From Nonomuraea gerenzanensis (GTDB lineage: Bacteria > Actinomycetota > Actinomycetes > Streptosporangiales > Streptosporangiaceae), in NCBI RefSeq assembly GCF_020215645.1, contig NZ_CP084058.1, forward strand, positions 1,922,001-1,986,000: a stretch of 64,000 bases of DNA, read 5' to 3'. Made by a program: the position numbers and the translations under genes. The notes beneath the pieces are model-generated. The model made no database searches, was not told where the DNA came from, and saw only the letters and a list, made by a program, of their open reading frames with translations. Below are positions 16,232 to 25,316 of the stretch, one piece after another. Each line of letters opens with the position of its first letter. Positions within the stretch are counted from its first letter, which is position 1.

Positions 16232-16923
16232 TGCGGTTCCCACCCTTTCAGGAGCGGTTGCTGCGTGCCGTGCGCCCCGTCTGTGATCGCTACGGCCTGG
16301 TGCTCGCGGGCGGTTACGCGCTCAAGGCGCATGGCTTCACCGACCGGCCGAGCAAGGGCCTCGACTTCGCCACCGCCATCGACATGCCGCTGCCCGACGT
16401 CGCGCAAGGTGTCATCGGAGCGTTCCGAGAGGCGGCGTTGGACGCGTCGGTCATCGAGGTCACGCCCCGAATGGGCAGGCTGATGGTGCGCGACCTCGCG
16501 ACCGGCGAGACCTGCGAGTTCGATCTTCTGCGCGAGGCGTTGCAGCAGCGGCCTGTCACCTGCGGCACGCTGAAGGTGCTCGGCCTGGATGACGCCGTCG
16601 GGCTCAAGATGCGGGCCCTGCACGAGCGCAGTCTCGCCCGCGACATCATCGATATCGCGGCCGTCTCCCAGCACTTCTCCTACCGGGCGCTCGAACGACT
16701 CGCCGCCATGCACCACGACTTCTTCTCCGTGCACGAGCTGCTCTCGCGGCTGGAGTTCGTCGACCTCATGCCGGATGAGAACTTCGAGGTCCATGGCGTG
16801 CCCGAGGAGCAGATCAAGGAGATCCGGCGGTTCACGCAGGGCTGGATCGACGACATCAAGCTGCGGCGGGCCGAAGACGGTGACGTCGACTACGACTCCG
16901 ACGACGTCCCGGAGATCGACTAG
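16231..16923 (+). CDS. AbiEii/AbiGii-type nucleotidyltransferase with altered catalytic motif
   Basis: 230-aa protein of the AbiEii/MenT-like nucleotidyltransferase superfamily. The fold signature is present: RYGLVLAGGYALKAHGF, then RPSKGLDFATAI, then CEFDLLREAL with the third acidic position, and a helical C-terminal half. In this family the second motif is normally DxD (RPS-x-D-L-D-F). Here the first Asp is Gly (codon GGC at 16357-16359, residue 43), leaving only D45. That predicts weak or lost nucleotidyl transfer. The ATG at 16231 overlaps the small upstream gene; an in-frame upstream extension to 16087 is rejected. The 3' end overlaps the NicO-type gene by 4 bp, convergent. Confidence 0.82.
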   Translation: MRFPPFQERLLRAVRPVCDRYGLVLAGGYALKAHGFTDRPSKGLDFATAIDMPLPDVAQGVIGAFREAALDASVIEVTPRMGRLMVRDLATGETCEFDLLREALQQRPVTCGTLKVLGLDDAVGLKMRALHERSLARDIIDIAAVSQHFSYRALERLAAMHHDFFSVHELLSRLEFVDLMPDENFEVHGVPEEQIKEIRRFTQGWIDDIKLRRAEDGDVDYDSDDVPEID

Positions 16924-18380
16924 AGAGCCGCCACCGACCGCAGCGCCAGCCCCGCCCCCAGCAGGATCACCATGGCGGCCGTGCCCAGCGGGGCCAGCCC
17001 CGAGATCCCGGCCGCCAGCCGCCGCCCGGCCGAGGCGCGCCGCTCCAGCCGGTCCACGAGCTTGACCAGCAGCAGCCCCGTGACGGTGAGGGTGGCGGCC
17101 ATCCCGACGCCGTAGGCGGTCACCAGCGCCACCCCGAACCAGGTCCGGCCCAGCGCGATCGCGCCGAGCAGCACGATGAGCGCCGAAGGGCTGGGCACGA
17201 GCCCGCCCGCCACCCCGAGCCCGATGAGCCCCGCCCGCTTGCCCGGCCCCTCGTGCCCGTGCCCATGCCCATGCCCGTGCCCGTGCCCGTGCCCGTGCCC
17301 ATGCCCATGCCCGTGCCCGTGCCCGTGCCCGTGCAGGGCGGGGCGGCGCGAGTTGAGCAGGAGGCGCAGGCCGATGACGGCGATCAGCACGCCGCTGGCC
17401 ACCCCCAGCCAGGCCAGCACCGACTCCCCGGCCAGCGCCGTGAACACCGTCAGCAGCAGCCCCACCACCAGCACCCCGGCCGTGTGCGTGGCCGTCACCG
17501 TCGCGCCCACCACGAGCGCGTCGCGCGGCCGGCCGCGCCGGCCCGCCAGGTACGCCGCCATGATGGTCTTGCCGTGCCCGGGGATCAGCGCGTGCCCCGC
17601 CCCGAGCACCACGGCCAGCCCCACCGCCAGCAGCCCCAGCGGCAGCGTCAGCGAGTCCGAGCCGATCAGGTCCGTGAACGTGCGGTCCAGGGCCGCCAGC
17701 GCCTCGCCGATCGGGCCGCCGAGCTCGACGCCGAGCGTGCGGCCGCCGGACGGCCCGCCGTCACCGGCGGGGGAGCCCGCGGCCAGGCCGGGGCCCGCCG
17801 CCGTGAACGTGGCCACCCGCTGGTCGAGCGGGTTCGACAGCAGGTCGTCGGGGTAGGCCCGCAGCTCCCGGCTGACGCTGGTCGCGGGCACCGAGGAGCC
17901 CGTCAGGCGCACGCCGTCGCCGGTCGCGGTGATCTCGCGCCAGCCGATCCTGTCCTGCTCGAACCCGTCGCTGAACCTCACGGCCCCCGAGGCGCGAACT
18001 TCCGCCACGAGCTGACAGGACAGGCGGCTGGTCTCCAGCCCTCCTTCTCCGGGGGCGTAGGCGAACGCCGTGCGGGTCACCCGCCACGGCACCACCCGGC
18101 CGGCCACCTCCAGCCGCTGGGCGGCGGCCAGCGCGGCGCAGCGGCGGGTGGCGTAGCCGGCGTCGACCTCCGGCCTGGCCTGCCGCGTCGGCAGCTCGGC
18201 CAGGTCCACCACGGCGTGGTTGTGGATCTGGGCGGGCGAGACCCGCAGGCCGTTGTAGTGGTTGACGGTGAACCAGCCGAGCGGGTGCAGGTTGCTCCGC
18301 GCCTGGGCCGGCGCGGTCGCGAACAGCGTGAGGAGCAGGCCAGCCAGGGCGGCGAGCAGGCCGAGCCTGGCCGCTCTCAT
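16920..18380 (-). CDS. NicO/RcnA-type nickel/cobalt exporter with periplasmic domain and His-Gly repeat
   Basis: 486-aa membrane protein. It has a signal peptide ending APAQA (about residues 1-28), then an external domain of about 180 aa (NLHPLGWFTVNHYNGL, NHAVVDLAELPT) with two Cys. Six or more helices of the NicO fold follow, with GAGHALIPGHGKTIMAAYLA and GATVTATHTAGVLVVGL, which carry conserved metal-pathway His. A cytoplasmic loop holds fourteen alternating His-Gly units (17253-17333). Then comes GGLVPSPSALIVLLGAIAL. RcnA exports nickel/cobalt. The start ATG at 18380 overlaps the TPR-gene stop (ATGA), so this is the last gene of a DUF4331-TPR-NicO operon. Confidence 0.88.
   Translation of the reverse strand: MRAARLGLLAALAGLLLTLFATAPAQARSNLHPLGWFTVNHYNGLRVSPAQIHNHAVVDLAELPTRQARPEVDAGYATRRCAALAAAQRLEVAGRVVPWRVTRTAFAYAPGEGGLETSRLSCQLVAEVRASGAVRFSDGFEQDRIGWREITATGDGVRLTGSSVPATSVSRELRAYPDDLLSNPLDQRVATFTAAGPGLAAGSPAGDGGPSGGRTLGVELGGPIGEALAALDRTFTDLIGSDSLTLPLGLLAVGLAVVLGAGHALIPGHGKTIMAAYLAGRRGRPRDALVVGATVTATHTAGVLVVGLLLTVFTALAGESVLAWLGVASGVLIAVIGLRLLLNSRRPALHGHGHGHGHGHGHGHGHGHGHGHGHGHEGPGKRAGLIGLGVAGGLVPSPSALIVLLGAIALGRTWFGVALVTAYGVGMAATLTVTGLLLVKLVDRLERRASAGRRLAAGISGLAPLGTAAMVILLGAGLALRSVAAL
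17253..17333 (-). repeat. His-Gly hexanucleotide repeat in the NicO gene
   Basis: Fourteen CAC/CAT His codons alternate with GGC Gly codons, a 6-bp unit repeated across 81 bp. The minority ATG/CAT variants sit as two adjacent pairs, suggesting slippage copies of a larger block. It encodes a metal-binding loop and is a likely length-variable site. Confidence 0.95.
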
Positions 18381-19576
18381 GAGAACCTCGCCAGCGCCGA
18401 CAGGGCCGGGTCGAAGCCCGGGTCCACCCGCGCGGAACGGCCGAGTGCCTGCTCGATCCTGGCGCGGTGGTAGGCGAGCAGCGGGTTCTGCCAGCCGGTG
18501 GCGGTGGCCTGCTCGGCGTAGCGCAGCGCCATCTTCGGCTTGCCGGCCTTGAACAGCGCCCACCCGAGGGCGTCGGCGGCGACGAGGTTCGGGTTGCGGG
18601 CGTACTCGGCCCTGGCCAGCTCGACGGCCTGCTCAGGGTCGCCGTGGTCGGCGAGGAACTCGGCCCACGTCAGGTCGTCGCGCACGCCCACGGCCTCGAA
18701 GAGCTCGCGCTGGGCGTCGAGCAGCGTCCAGTCGGCAGGCTGCCCGGCCTTGATGCGGGTCTCGCCCTGCTCGATGAGGTACTGGGGCAGGGGGAGCCGC
18801 TGGACCACGGTGTCGTAGAGGTCGAGCGCCTCGGTGAGCCGGCCGCCGAGCGCCGCGGCCCTGGCCTGACCGGCGAGGGCGGGCGTGTAGGCGGGGTAGG
18901 CCTGCAATGCCTTGGTGTACCAGTCGGCGGCGGTCTTCAGGTCGCCGGCGTGCAGCGCCAGCTCGCCCAGGTAGTAGCGGCTGTAGGCCAGGTCGGCGGG
19001 CGACCAGGCGTCGGCGTGGGCGTACTCCAGGTACCTGCGTGCCGCGTCCCTGTCGCCGCGCAGCTCCGCCGCGTACGAGGCGCGGGCGAAGGCGGCCACG
19101 CCGGGGCGCAGGTTCAGCATCTTGTCCACGGCCTGCTGCGCGCCCTTCAGGTCGCCGAGCTGCGTCCTGGCGTCGGCCAGCACGCCGTAGGCCGGGGCCC
19201 CGTACGGGTTGGCGCCGATGGCGCGCTCGGCGAGCCGTACGGCCTCGGCGAACTCGTGGCGTCCTGCGGCCAGCGCCGCCTGGCCGGTCAGCACCGTGTC
19301 GTCGCGGTCGTTGAGCTTGGCGGCCGTGACGAGCGCGCCTTCCGCCTTGGTGTAGAAGGCCGGGTCGCCGGTGACCCGGGCCTGGTCGACGTACTGGAGG
19401 CCGAGCTCGGCCCAGCCGCGGTAGTCGCCGGGCAGGCGCTTGAGCCGCTCCTGGAGCGTCTCGCGCCCCGGCCGGTCGGCCGAGGGCGGGGTCGCGGGCG
19501 AGGAGGAGAAGGAGACGATCGTGAAGAGCAGGGCCCCGATGAGGGCGAGGCCGGCGAAGATCGCGAACGCGCGCAT
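18377..19576 (-). CDS. Membrane-anchored TPR protein
   Basis: 399 aa. One N-terminal helix (AIFAGLALIGALLFTIVSF, about 4-23) is followed by a Pro/Ser linker. The rest is tetratricopeptide-like helical repeats covering about 45-390: YRGWAELGLQYVDQARVTG, AYGVLADARTQLGDLKGAQ, YYLGELALHAGDLKTAADWY, ADALGWALFKAGKPKMALRY. No catalytic motif. It is translationally coupled to the NicO-type exporter (ATGA) and 155 bp downstream of the DUF4331 gene, with two strong hairpins in that gap. A scaffold role for the neighbours is likely but unproven. Confidence 0.88.
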   Translation of the reverse strand: MRAFAIFAGLALIGALLFTIVSFSSSPATPPSADRPGRETLQERLKRLPGDYRGWAELGLQYVDQARVTGDPAFYTKAEGALVTAAKLNDRDDTVLTGQAALAAGRHEFAEAVRLAERAIGANPYGAPAYGVLADARTQLGDLKGAQQAVDKMLNLRPGVAAFARASYAAELRGDRDAARRYLEYAHADAWSPADLAYSRYYLGELALHAGDLKTAADWYTKALQAYPAYTPALAGQARAAALGGRLTEALDLYDTVVQRLPLPQYLIEQGETRIKAGQPADWTLLDAQRELFEAVGVRDDLTWAEFLADHGDPEQAVELARAEYARNPNLVAADALGWALFKAGKPKMALRYAEQATATGWQNPLLAYHRARIEQALGRSARVDPGFDPALSALARFS

Positions 19577-19602
19577 GTGCTGGGACTCCGAAGCTGGAAG
19601 TG

Positions 19603-19642
19603 GGGCCGGCCGGCCGTGACGGGGAACACGGCCGGCCGGCCC
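19603..19642. terminator. 16-bp perfect inverted repeat between DUF4331 and TPR genes
   Basis: Arms 19603-19618 and 19627-19642 (GGGCCGGCCGGCCGTG and its complement) with an 8-nt loop. On the plus strand TTTT follows; on the coding minus strand the tract lies on the wrong side. It may be an mRNA-stabilising or processing hairpin that sets different levels for the two cistrons. Confidence 0.6.
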
Positions 19643-19692
19643 TTTTCTGTGGCGGCAGACGATGGGAGACGGGAGGTCTGCCGCCTGGGGAG

Positions 19693-19725
19693 GACCGGCC
19701 GGCTTGGAGAGGGAACCGGCCGGTC
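19693..19725. terminator. 10-bp inverted repeat just after the DUF4331 stop
   Basis: GACCGGCCGG (19693-19702) pairs with CCGGCCGGTC (19716-19725), 13-nt loop. It starts 6 bp past the DUF4331 stop. With the hairpin at 19603 it forms a double stem in the intercistronic gap. Confidence 0.6.
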
Positions 19726-19731
19726 AAGCGG

Positions 19732-21108
19732 TCATCGCTGGTTCACTGCCACGTTGCTCGGCAGCGGGATGTACGGGAACGTCTTGTCGAAGGGCTTGTC
19801 GTTGGCGTCCACCTTGTCCGTCAGGCCGGGGATGAGCTTGCCGCTCTGCGCGGCGCCGGCCACGGCCTGCAGCTCGATGTCCACGACGTCGTCGGCGAGC
19901 CGGCGGCCGTTCGGGAAGCCCTGCAGGTCGCCGCCGAGGACGCCGAGCCTGTTCGGGTCCTTGGTGACGGGGATCGACATGTTCAGCCGCAGCTGCTCGG
20001 AGCCGCGCTGCTTGCCGGCGTCCTTGTTCAGCGACTGGGCGTTGAGGTCGGCCTTGATGGGGCCGTTGTTCTTGGCGATGCCGGTCAGGAAGATCTGGAC
20101 CAGGTCGTTGCGCGGCGTCGCGGGCGCCTTGATGCCGTAGATGGACTCCAGCAGCCTGGCGACCTCGGGGTTGGTCACCCGGTCGACCAGCGCCTTGACG
20201 TCCGCGTCCTTGGACGGGTCGAGCGCGTTGTAGGCGTCCTTCATGCCGGCGGCGGCCACCAGCTCGTTCACCAGCGGGTTGCACAGGCGGGAGACCTGCA
20301 CGAACGAGCTGCCGTTGAACTTGTCGGTGGTGGAGCAGACGCCGATCACCGGGTTGCGCTTGGGGTCGCCCTTGAGCGCCAGGTCGGCCTGGGGCACCTG
20401 GATGGCCACGGTGTTGACGTTGTAGCCCTTGAGGGTGTCCTGGCCGACGAGGGACAGGTCACCGCCGTAGAGCAGGTCGAACACGCGCAGGTCCAGGAAG
20501 AAGGCCTCGTCGGCCTGCCCGGAGTAGGTCTTGCCCCCGCCGGGAAGGCTCTTGATCGCCTGGTTGCGCAGGTTCGCGTAGTTGGGCATGGAGGCGGCGC
20601 CGACGTTGCTGGGGGCGACGATGCCGTCGCTGACCAGGGTCTTGGAGCCGCCCGGAGTGATCCGCTTGAGCGTGTAGCGCTGGCGGAAGAGCAGGTTCTC
20701 GTCGTCCAGCGAGGTGACCGGGCCGTTGTTGTAGAGGAAGGTGGTGTTGCCACGCTTGTCCTCGTTGCGGAACGTCCACTCGTAGACGATGTCGGACTTG
20801 CCGTCACCGTTGTTGTCGATCTTTATGTTGTGCCGCGACTTGGTGGCGAACGGGTAGAAGTTCGGGCCGCCGTTGGGCTCCTCGAACGGGATCCAGTTCG
20901 AGATCAAGGTCACGGTGTCGGGCTTGTCAGGACTGACGAACGCGTACACGTCAGTGTTGTCGTGCTGCGGGTCGTTCGAGATCGCTGGGGCCTCGCGGTG
21001 TGAGGAAGCGGTGCCGGAGTCAGTGCGGAGCACGGCCATCGACGACGCGGCGACCGCTACGGCGAGACCAAGTCCGACTAGAGCACGCCGGTTGATCCGG
21101 AGCTCCAT
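19732..21108 (-). CDS. DUF4331 secreted protein
   Basis: 458 aa. The signal sequence has a basic start (MELRINRRALVGLG), a hydrophobic core and likely cleavage before SSHREAPAIS, the usual mature N-terminus of DUF4331 proteins. The mature domain has repeated beta motifs with ISNDPQHDNTDVYAFVSP, IDNNGDGKSDIVYEWTF (calcium-loop-like DNNGDGKSD), and FFLDLRVFDLLYGGDLS. DUF4331 function is unknown; the His and acidic residues suggest metal binding. The ATG at 21108 has AAAGGA upstream. It is the first gene before TPR and NicO genes, so a metal-handling envelope system is likely (inference). Divergent from an ABC exporter. Confidence 0.9.
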   Translation of the reverse strand: MELRINRRALVGLGLAVAVAASSMAVLRTDSGTASSHREAPAISNDPQHDNTDVYAFVSPDKPDTVTLISNWIPFEEPNGGPNFYPFATKSRHNIKIDNNGDGKSDIVYEWTFRNEDKRGNTTFLYNNGPVTSLDDENLLFRQRYTLKRITPGGSKTLVSDGIVAPSNVGAASMPNYANLRNQAIKSLPGGGKTYSGQADEAFFLDLRVFDLLYGGDLSLVGQDTLKGYNVNTVAIQVPQADLALKGDPKRNPVIGVCSTTDKFNGSSFVQVSRLCNPLVNELVAAAGMKDAYNALDPSKDADVKALVDRVTNPEVARLLESIYGIKAPATPRNDLVQIFLTGIAKNNGPIKADLNAQSLNKDAGKQRGSEQLRLNMSIPVTKDPNRLGVLGGDLQGFPNGRRLADDVVDIELQAVAGAAQSGKLIPGLTDKVDANDKPFDKTFPYIPLPSNVAVNQR

Positions 21109-21222
21109 GTTCGGTCCTTTCGGAAGGGCTGATCGTGACGTTCGAGGTTCCGGCCGGATTCCTCGACGCCCTATTCGTCCGTGGGCCGCCGCCGGATGTC
21201 GGTCTCCTCCTTGAGAATGAGG

Positions 21223-21265
21223 GTCAACCAAGGTTGACATACTTAGGTCGTCAATTTAAGTTGAC
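21223..21265. promoter_or_regulatory. Two 16-bp palindromes over a consensus promoter
   Basis: GTCAACCAAGGTTGAC (21223-21238) and GTCAATTTAAGTTGAC (21250-21265) share the half-sites GTCAA/TTGAC and start 27 bp apart. They overlap a strong plus-strand promoter: -35 TTGACA (21234-21239), 17-bp spacer, -10 TAAGTT (21257-21262). The region is AT-rich against its surroundings. It lies between the DUF4331 operon and the ABC exporter and could repress either or both. No regulator gene is adjacent. Confidence 0.7.
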
Positions 21266-21319
21266 GCTGTATCGGGGGTGCCGATCGCGGCACACCGTTC
21301 GTTGTCGGGGAGTTGAGCG

Positions 21320-23041
21320 ATGAAAGGAGACGCGGTGGTCAAGGAGTTGCTCGCCTACGTCCGCCCGCACCGGAAGGTCCTGCTGCTGGGCGGGTTACTG
21401 AGCCTGATCGGCTCCGCGGCGGGCCTGTCGATGCCGTTGCTGGCCAAGTACGTGGTGGACGCCTTCGGCCAGGGCGGGTCGATGGCCGGGCCGCTGCTCT
21501 GGCTGACCGTGGCGGTGCTCGTCGGCGCGGTCGTCTCGGCCGGGGGAAGCTATCTGATGGAGCGCACGGGCGAGGGCATCGTGCTCGGCGCCAGGCGCAG
21601 GCTCGTGGACCGGATGTTGCGGCTCAAGGTGGCCGACGTGGACCGGCTCAAGCCCGGCGACCTGCTGTCGCGGGTGACCGGTGACACGACGTTGCTGCGC
21701 GCCGTGCTCACCAACGGCATCGTGGAGTCGGTCAGCGCGGCGTTCATGCTGGTCGGCGCGATCGTCATGATGGCCGCGATGGACGGTGTGCTGCTGCTGG
21801 TGACGCTGCTGATCGTGGTGGTGATCGGCGGGATGGTCGCGCTCATCATGCCGAGGATCCAGCGGGCGCAGTCGCACGCCCAGGAGGCCGTGGGCGAGAT
21901 GGGGGCCGTGCTGGACCGGGCGCTGCAGGCGTACCGGACGGTCAAGGCCAGCGGCGCGGAGGAGCGGGAGATCGGCGAGGTCGGCCAGGCCGCCACGCGC
22001 GCCCGCGACCGCGGGCTGCAGGTCGCCGGCTGGACGTCGCTCGCGGGGGTGGCGACGTGGATGGCGGTGCAGATCTCGTTCCTGGCCGTGCTGGCGGTGG
22101 GCGGCGCGCGGGTCGCCTCGGGCACGCTGGACGTGTCGTCGCTGATCGCGTTCCTGCTCTACCTGTTCTACCTGGTGCCGCCGATCGGGCAGCTCGTCCA
22201 GGGCGGGGTGCAGCTCCAGCAGGGGCTGGCGGCGATGGCGCGGATCAAGGAGATCGAGGACCTGCCCGCCGAGCCGGTGAGCGTCGCCGCGCCGGAGGAC
22301 GGCCGGCCGGTCGGGGTGCGCTTCGAGGACGTGGTCTTCCGCTACGGCGACGACCGCCCCGTCGTGCACGACGGCGTGAGCTTCGAGGTGCCGCCGGGCG
22401 GCCTGACCGCGCTGGTCGGGCCCTCGGGAGCGGGCAAGTCCACGGTGTTCGCGCTGCTGGAGCGCTTCTACGACCACCAGGCGGGCACGATCCTCGTCGG
22501 CGGCAGGGACATCCGCGACTGGCCGCTGGGCGAGCTGCGGGGCGCGCTCGGCTACGTCGAGCAGGACGCCCCCGTGCTGGCGGGCACGCTGCGGGAGAAC
22601 CTGCTCTTCGCCGCCAGGCACGCCACGGAGGACGAGCTGCGCCGCGCGATCGTCCGCACGAGGCTCGACGACCTGGTGGACAGGCTCCCCGAGGGGCTGG
22701 AGACACCGGTCGGGCACCGCGGCGTGCTGCTGTCGGGCGGCGAGCGGCAGCGCGTGGCGATCGCCAGGGCGCTGCTGCGCAAGCCCAGGCTGCTGCTGCT
22801 CGACGAGGCCACCTCGCAGCTCGACGCGGTCAACGAGCTGCGCCTGCGCGAGGTGATCGCCGAGGTCGCCCGGGAGACCACGGTGCTGGTGATCGCGCAC
22901 CGGCTGTCCACGGTGACGGGCGCCGACCGGATCGTGGTCATGGAGGCGGGCGGCGTGCGGGCCGTGGGCACGCACGACGAGCTGGTGGGCGCGGACGAGC
23001 TCTACAGGGAGCTGGCGGCCACCCAGTTCCTGGTGGGTTAA
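21320..23041 (+). CDS. ABC exporter, fused membrane and ATPase domains
   Basis: 573-aa half-transporter of the MsbA/LmrA type. The membrane domain (about 1-310) has six helices starting HRKVLLLGGLLSLIGSAAGL. The ATPase domain has Walker A GPSGAGKST, Q-loop YVEQDAPVL, signature LSGGERQRVAIARALL, Walker B LLLLDEATSQLD and H-loop VIAHRLSTV. It should work as a homodimer exporting lipids or drugs. The ATG at 21320 has GGGGAG seven bases upstream. It has its own promoter with twin palindromes (21223-21265), so it is probably regulated by a repressor. Monocistronic. Confidence 0.95.
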   Translation: MKGDAVVKELLAYVRPHRKVLLLGGLLSLIGSAAGLSMPLLAKYVVDAFGQGGSMAGPLLWLTVAVLVGAVVSAGGSYLMERTGEGIVLGARRRLVDRMLRLKVADVDRLKPGDLLSRVTGDTTLLRAVLTNGIVESVSAAFMLVGAIVMMAAMDGVLLLVTLLIVVVIGGMVALIMPRIQRAQSHAQEAVGEMGAVLDRALQAYRTVKASGAEEREIGEVGQAATRARDRGLQVAGWTSLAGVATWMAVQISFLAVLAVGGARVASGTLDVSSLIAFLLYLFYLVPPIGQLVQGGVQLQQGLAAMARIKEIEDLPAEPVSVAAPEDGRPVGVRFEDVVFRYGDDRPVVHDGVSFEVPPGGLTALVGPSGAGKSTVFALLERFYDHQAGTILVGGRDIRDWPLGELRGALGYVEQDAPVLAGTLRENLLFAARHATEDELRRAIVRTRLDDLVDRLPEGLETPVGHRGVLLSGGERQRVAIARALLRKPRLLLLDEATSQLDAVNELRLREVIAEVARETTVLVIAHRLSTVTGADRIVVMEAGGVRAVGTHDELVGADELYRELAATQFLVG

Positions 23042-23098
23042 CGATCTTGTCGGTTTACGGACATCCATAATTAGGAGTTGAGGGCTACGGTCGGGCGA

Positions 23099-23560
23099 AT
23101 GATCTCTGTGAAGCTCGCCAAGATCGGTCTGGCCGCCCTCGCGCTGGTGGGGGGCGGCGTCGCTCCCCTCGCCGTCGGCGCCACCCCGGCCGAGGCCGCG
23201 TCCTGCGGCGGCAGGCTGGTCGACAGCATCGCCGTGAAGAAGGGCGGCAAGACCTACGGCACGCTCAAGCTCTACTACAGCTCCGCCACGGGCAAGAACT
23301 GCGCCCGCCTCGACCGCGTGGTCAACTACGGGACGAAGAAGGGGATGATCCTCTCCCTGTACGCCTGCGGCAAGGGCTGGTCGGTGAGCAGGTGCCACCG
23401 CGACTTCTACAAGGTCGGCCAGGACAGCGGCCAGTTCGGCCAGTACGCGGGCCCGGTCACCGTCCCCGGCAGGGGCCGCTGCGTCCAGGTCCAGGCGGGC
23501 GTCCAGGCCAAGGACAACTCGTGGGCCAACTACAACAGCCCGGTCTTCCACTGCGGCTGA
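23099..23560 (+). CDS. Small secreted protein, unknown function
   Basis: 153 aa. The signal peptide (KLAKIGLAALALVGGGVAPL) probably ends at AEAAS. The mature part of about 115 aa has six Cys (SCGGRLVDS, GKNCARLDRV, YACGKGW, SRCHRDFYKV, GRCVQVQAG, FHCG), which suggests disulfides, and a basic, beta-rich pattern seen in actinobacterial spore- or surface-associated small proteins. I do not recognise a family with certainty. The start is uncertain: ATG 23099 lacks a ribosome site, GTG 23108 is possible, and TTG 23078 follows AGGAG too closely. Confidence 0.7.
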   Translation: MISVKLAKIGLAALALVGGGVAPLAVGATPAEAASCGGRLVDSIAVKKGGKTYGTLKLYYSSATGKNCARLDRVVNYGTKKGMILSLYACGKGWSVSRCHRDFYKVGQDSGQFGQYAGPVTVPGRGRCVQVQAGVQAKDNSWANYNSPVFHCG

Positions 23561-23586
23561 CGGCGGCATTCCGGGTTAGTCTCTTC

Positions 23587-23604
23587 GTGAATGGGTTCAT
23601 TCAC
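23587..23604. promoter_or_regulatory. hut operator 1 (18-bp palindrome before hutU)
   Basis: GTGAATGGGTTCATTCAC is palindromic except at the centre, and symmetry extends to TTC/GAA outside (23584-23607). It lies between a TAnnnT -10 candidate (TAGTCT, 23577-23582) and the hutU ATG (23621). It matches 16 of 18 bases of the palindrome at 26862-26879, so both are probably bound by one hut regulator. Confidence 0.75.
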
Positions 23605-23620
23605 GAAGGGACCACCACCC

Positions 23621-25270
<1,650 letters not shown>

Positions 25271-25316
25271 CTCTTATACGGGATGAGAATGCCGGGTCTG
25301 CGGCGTTGGAGGTGGC

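Noticed and set aside
17253..17494. Plus-strand Pro-Val/Pro-Met repeat protein
   Set aside because: This is the antisense reading of the His-Gly repeat in the NicO gene.
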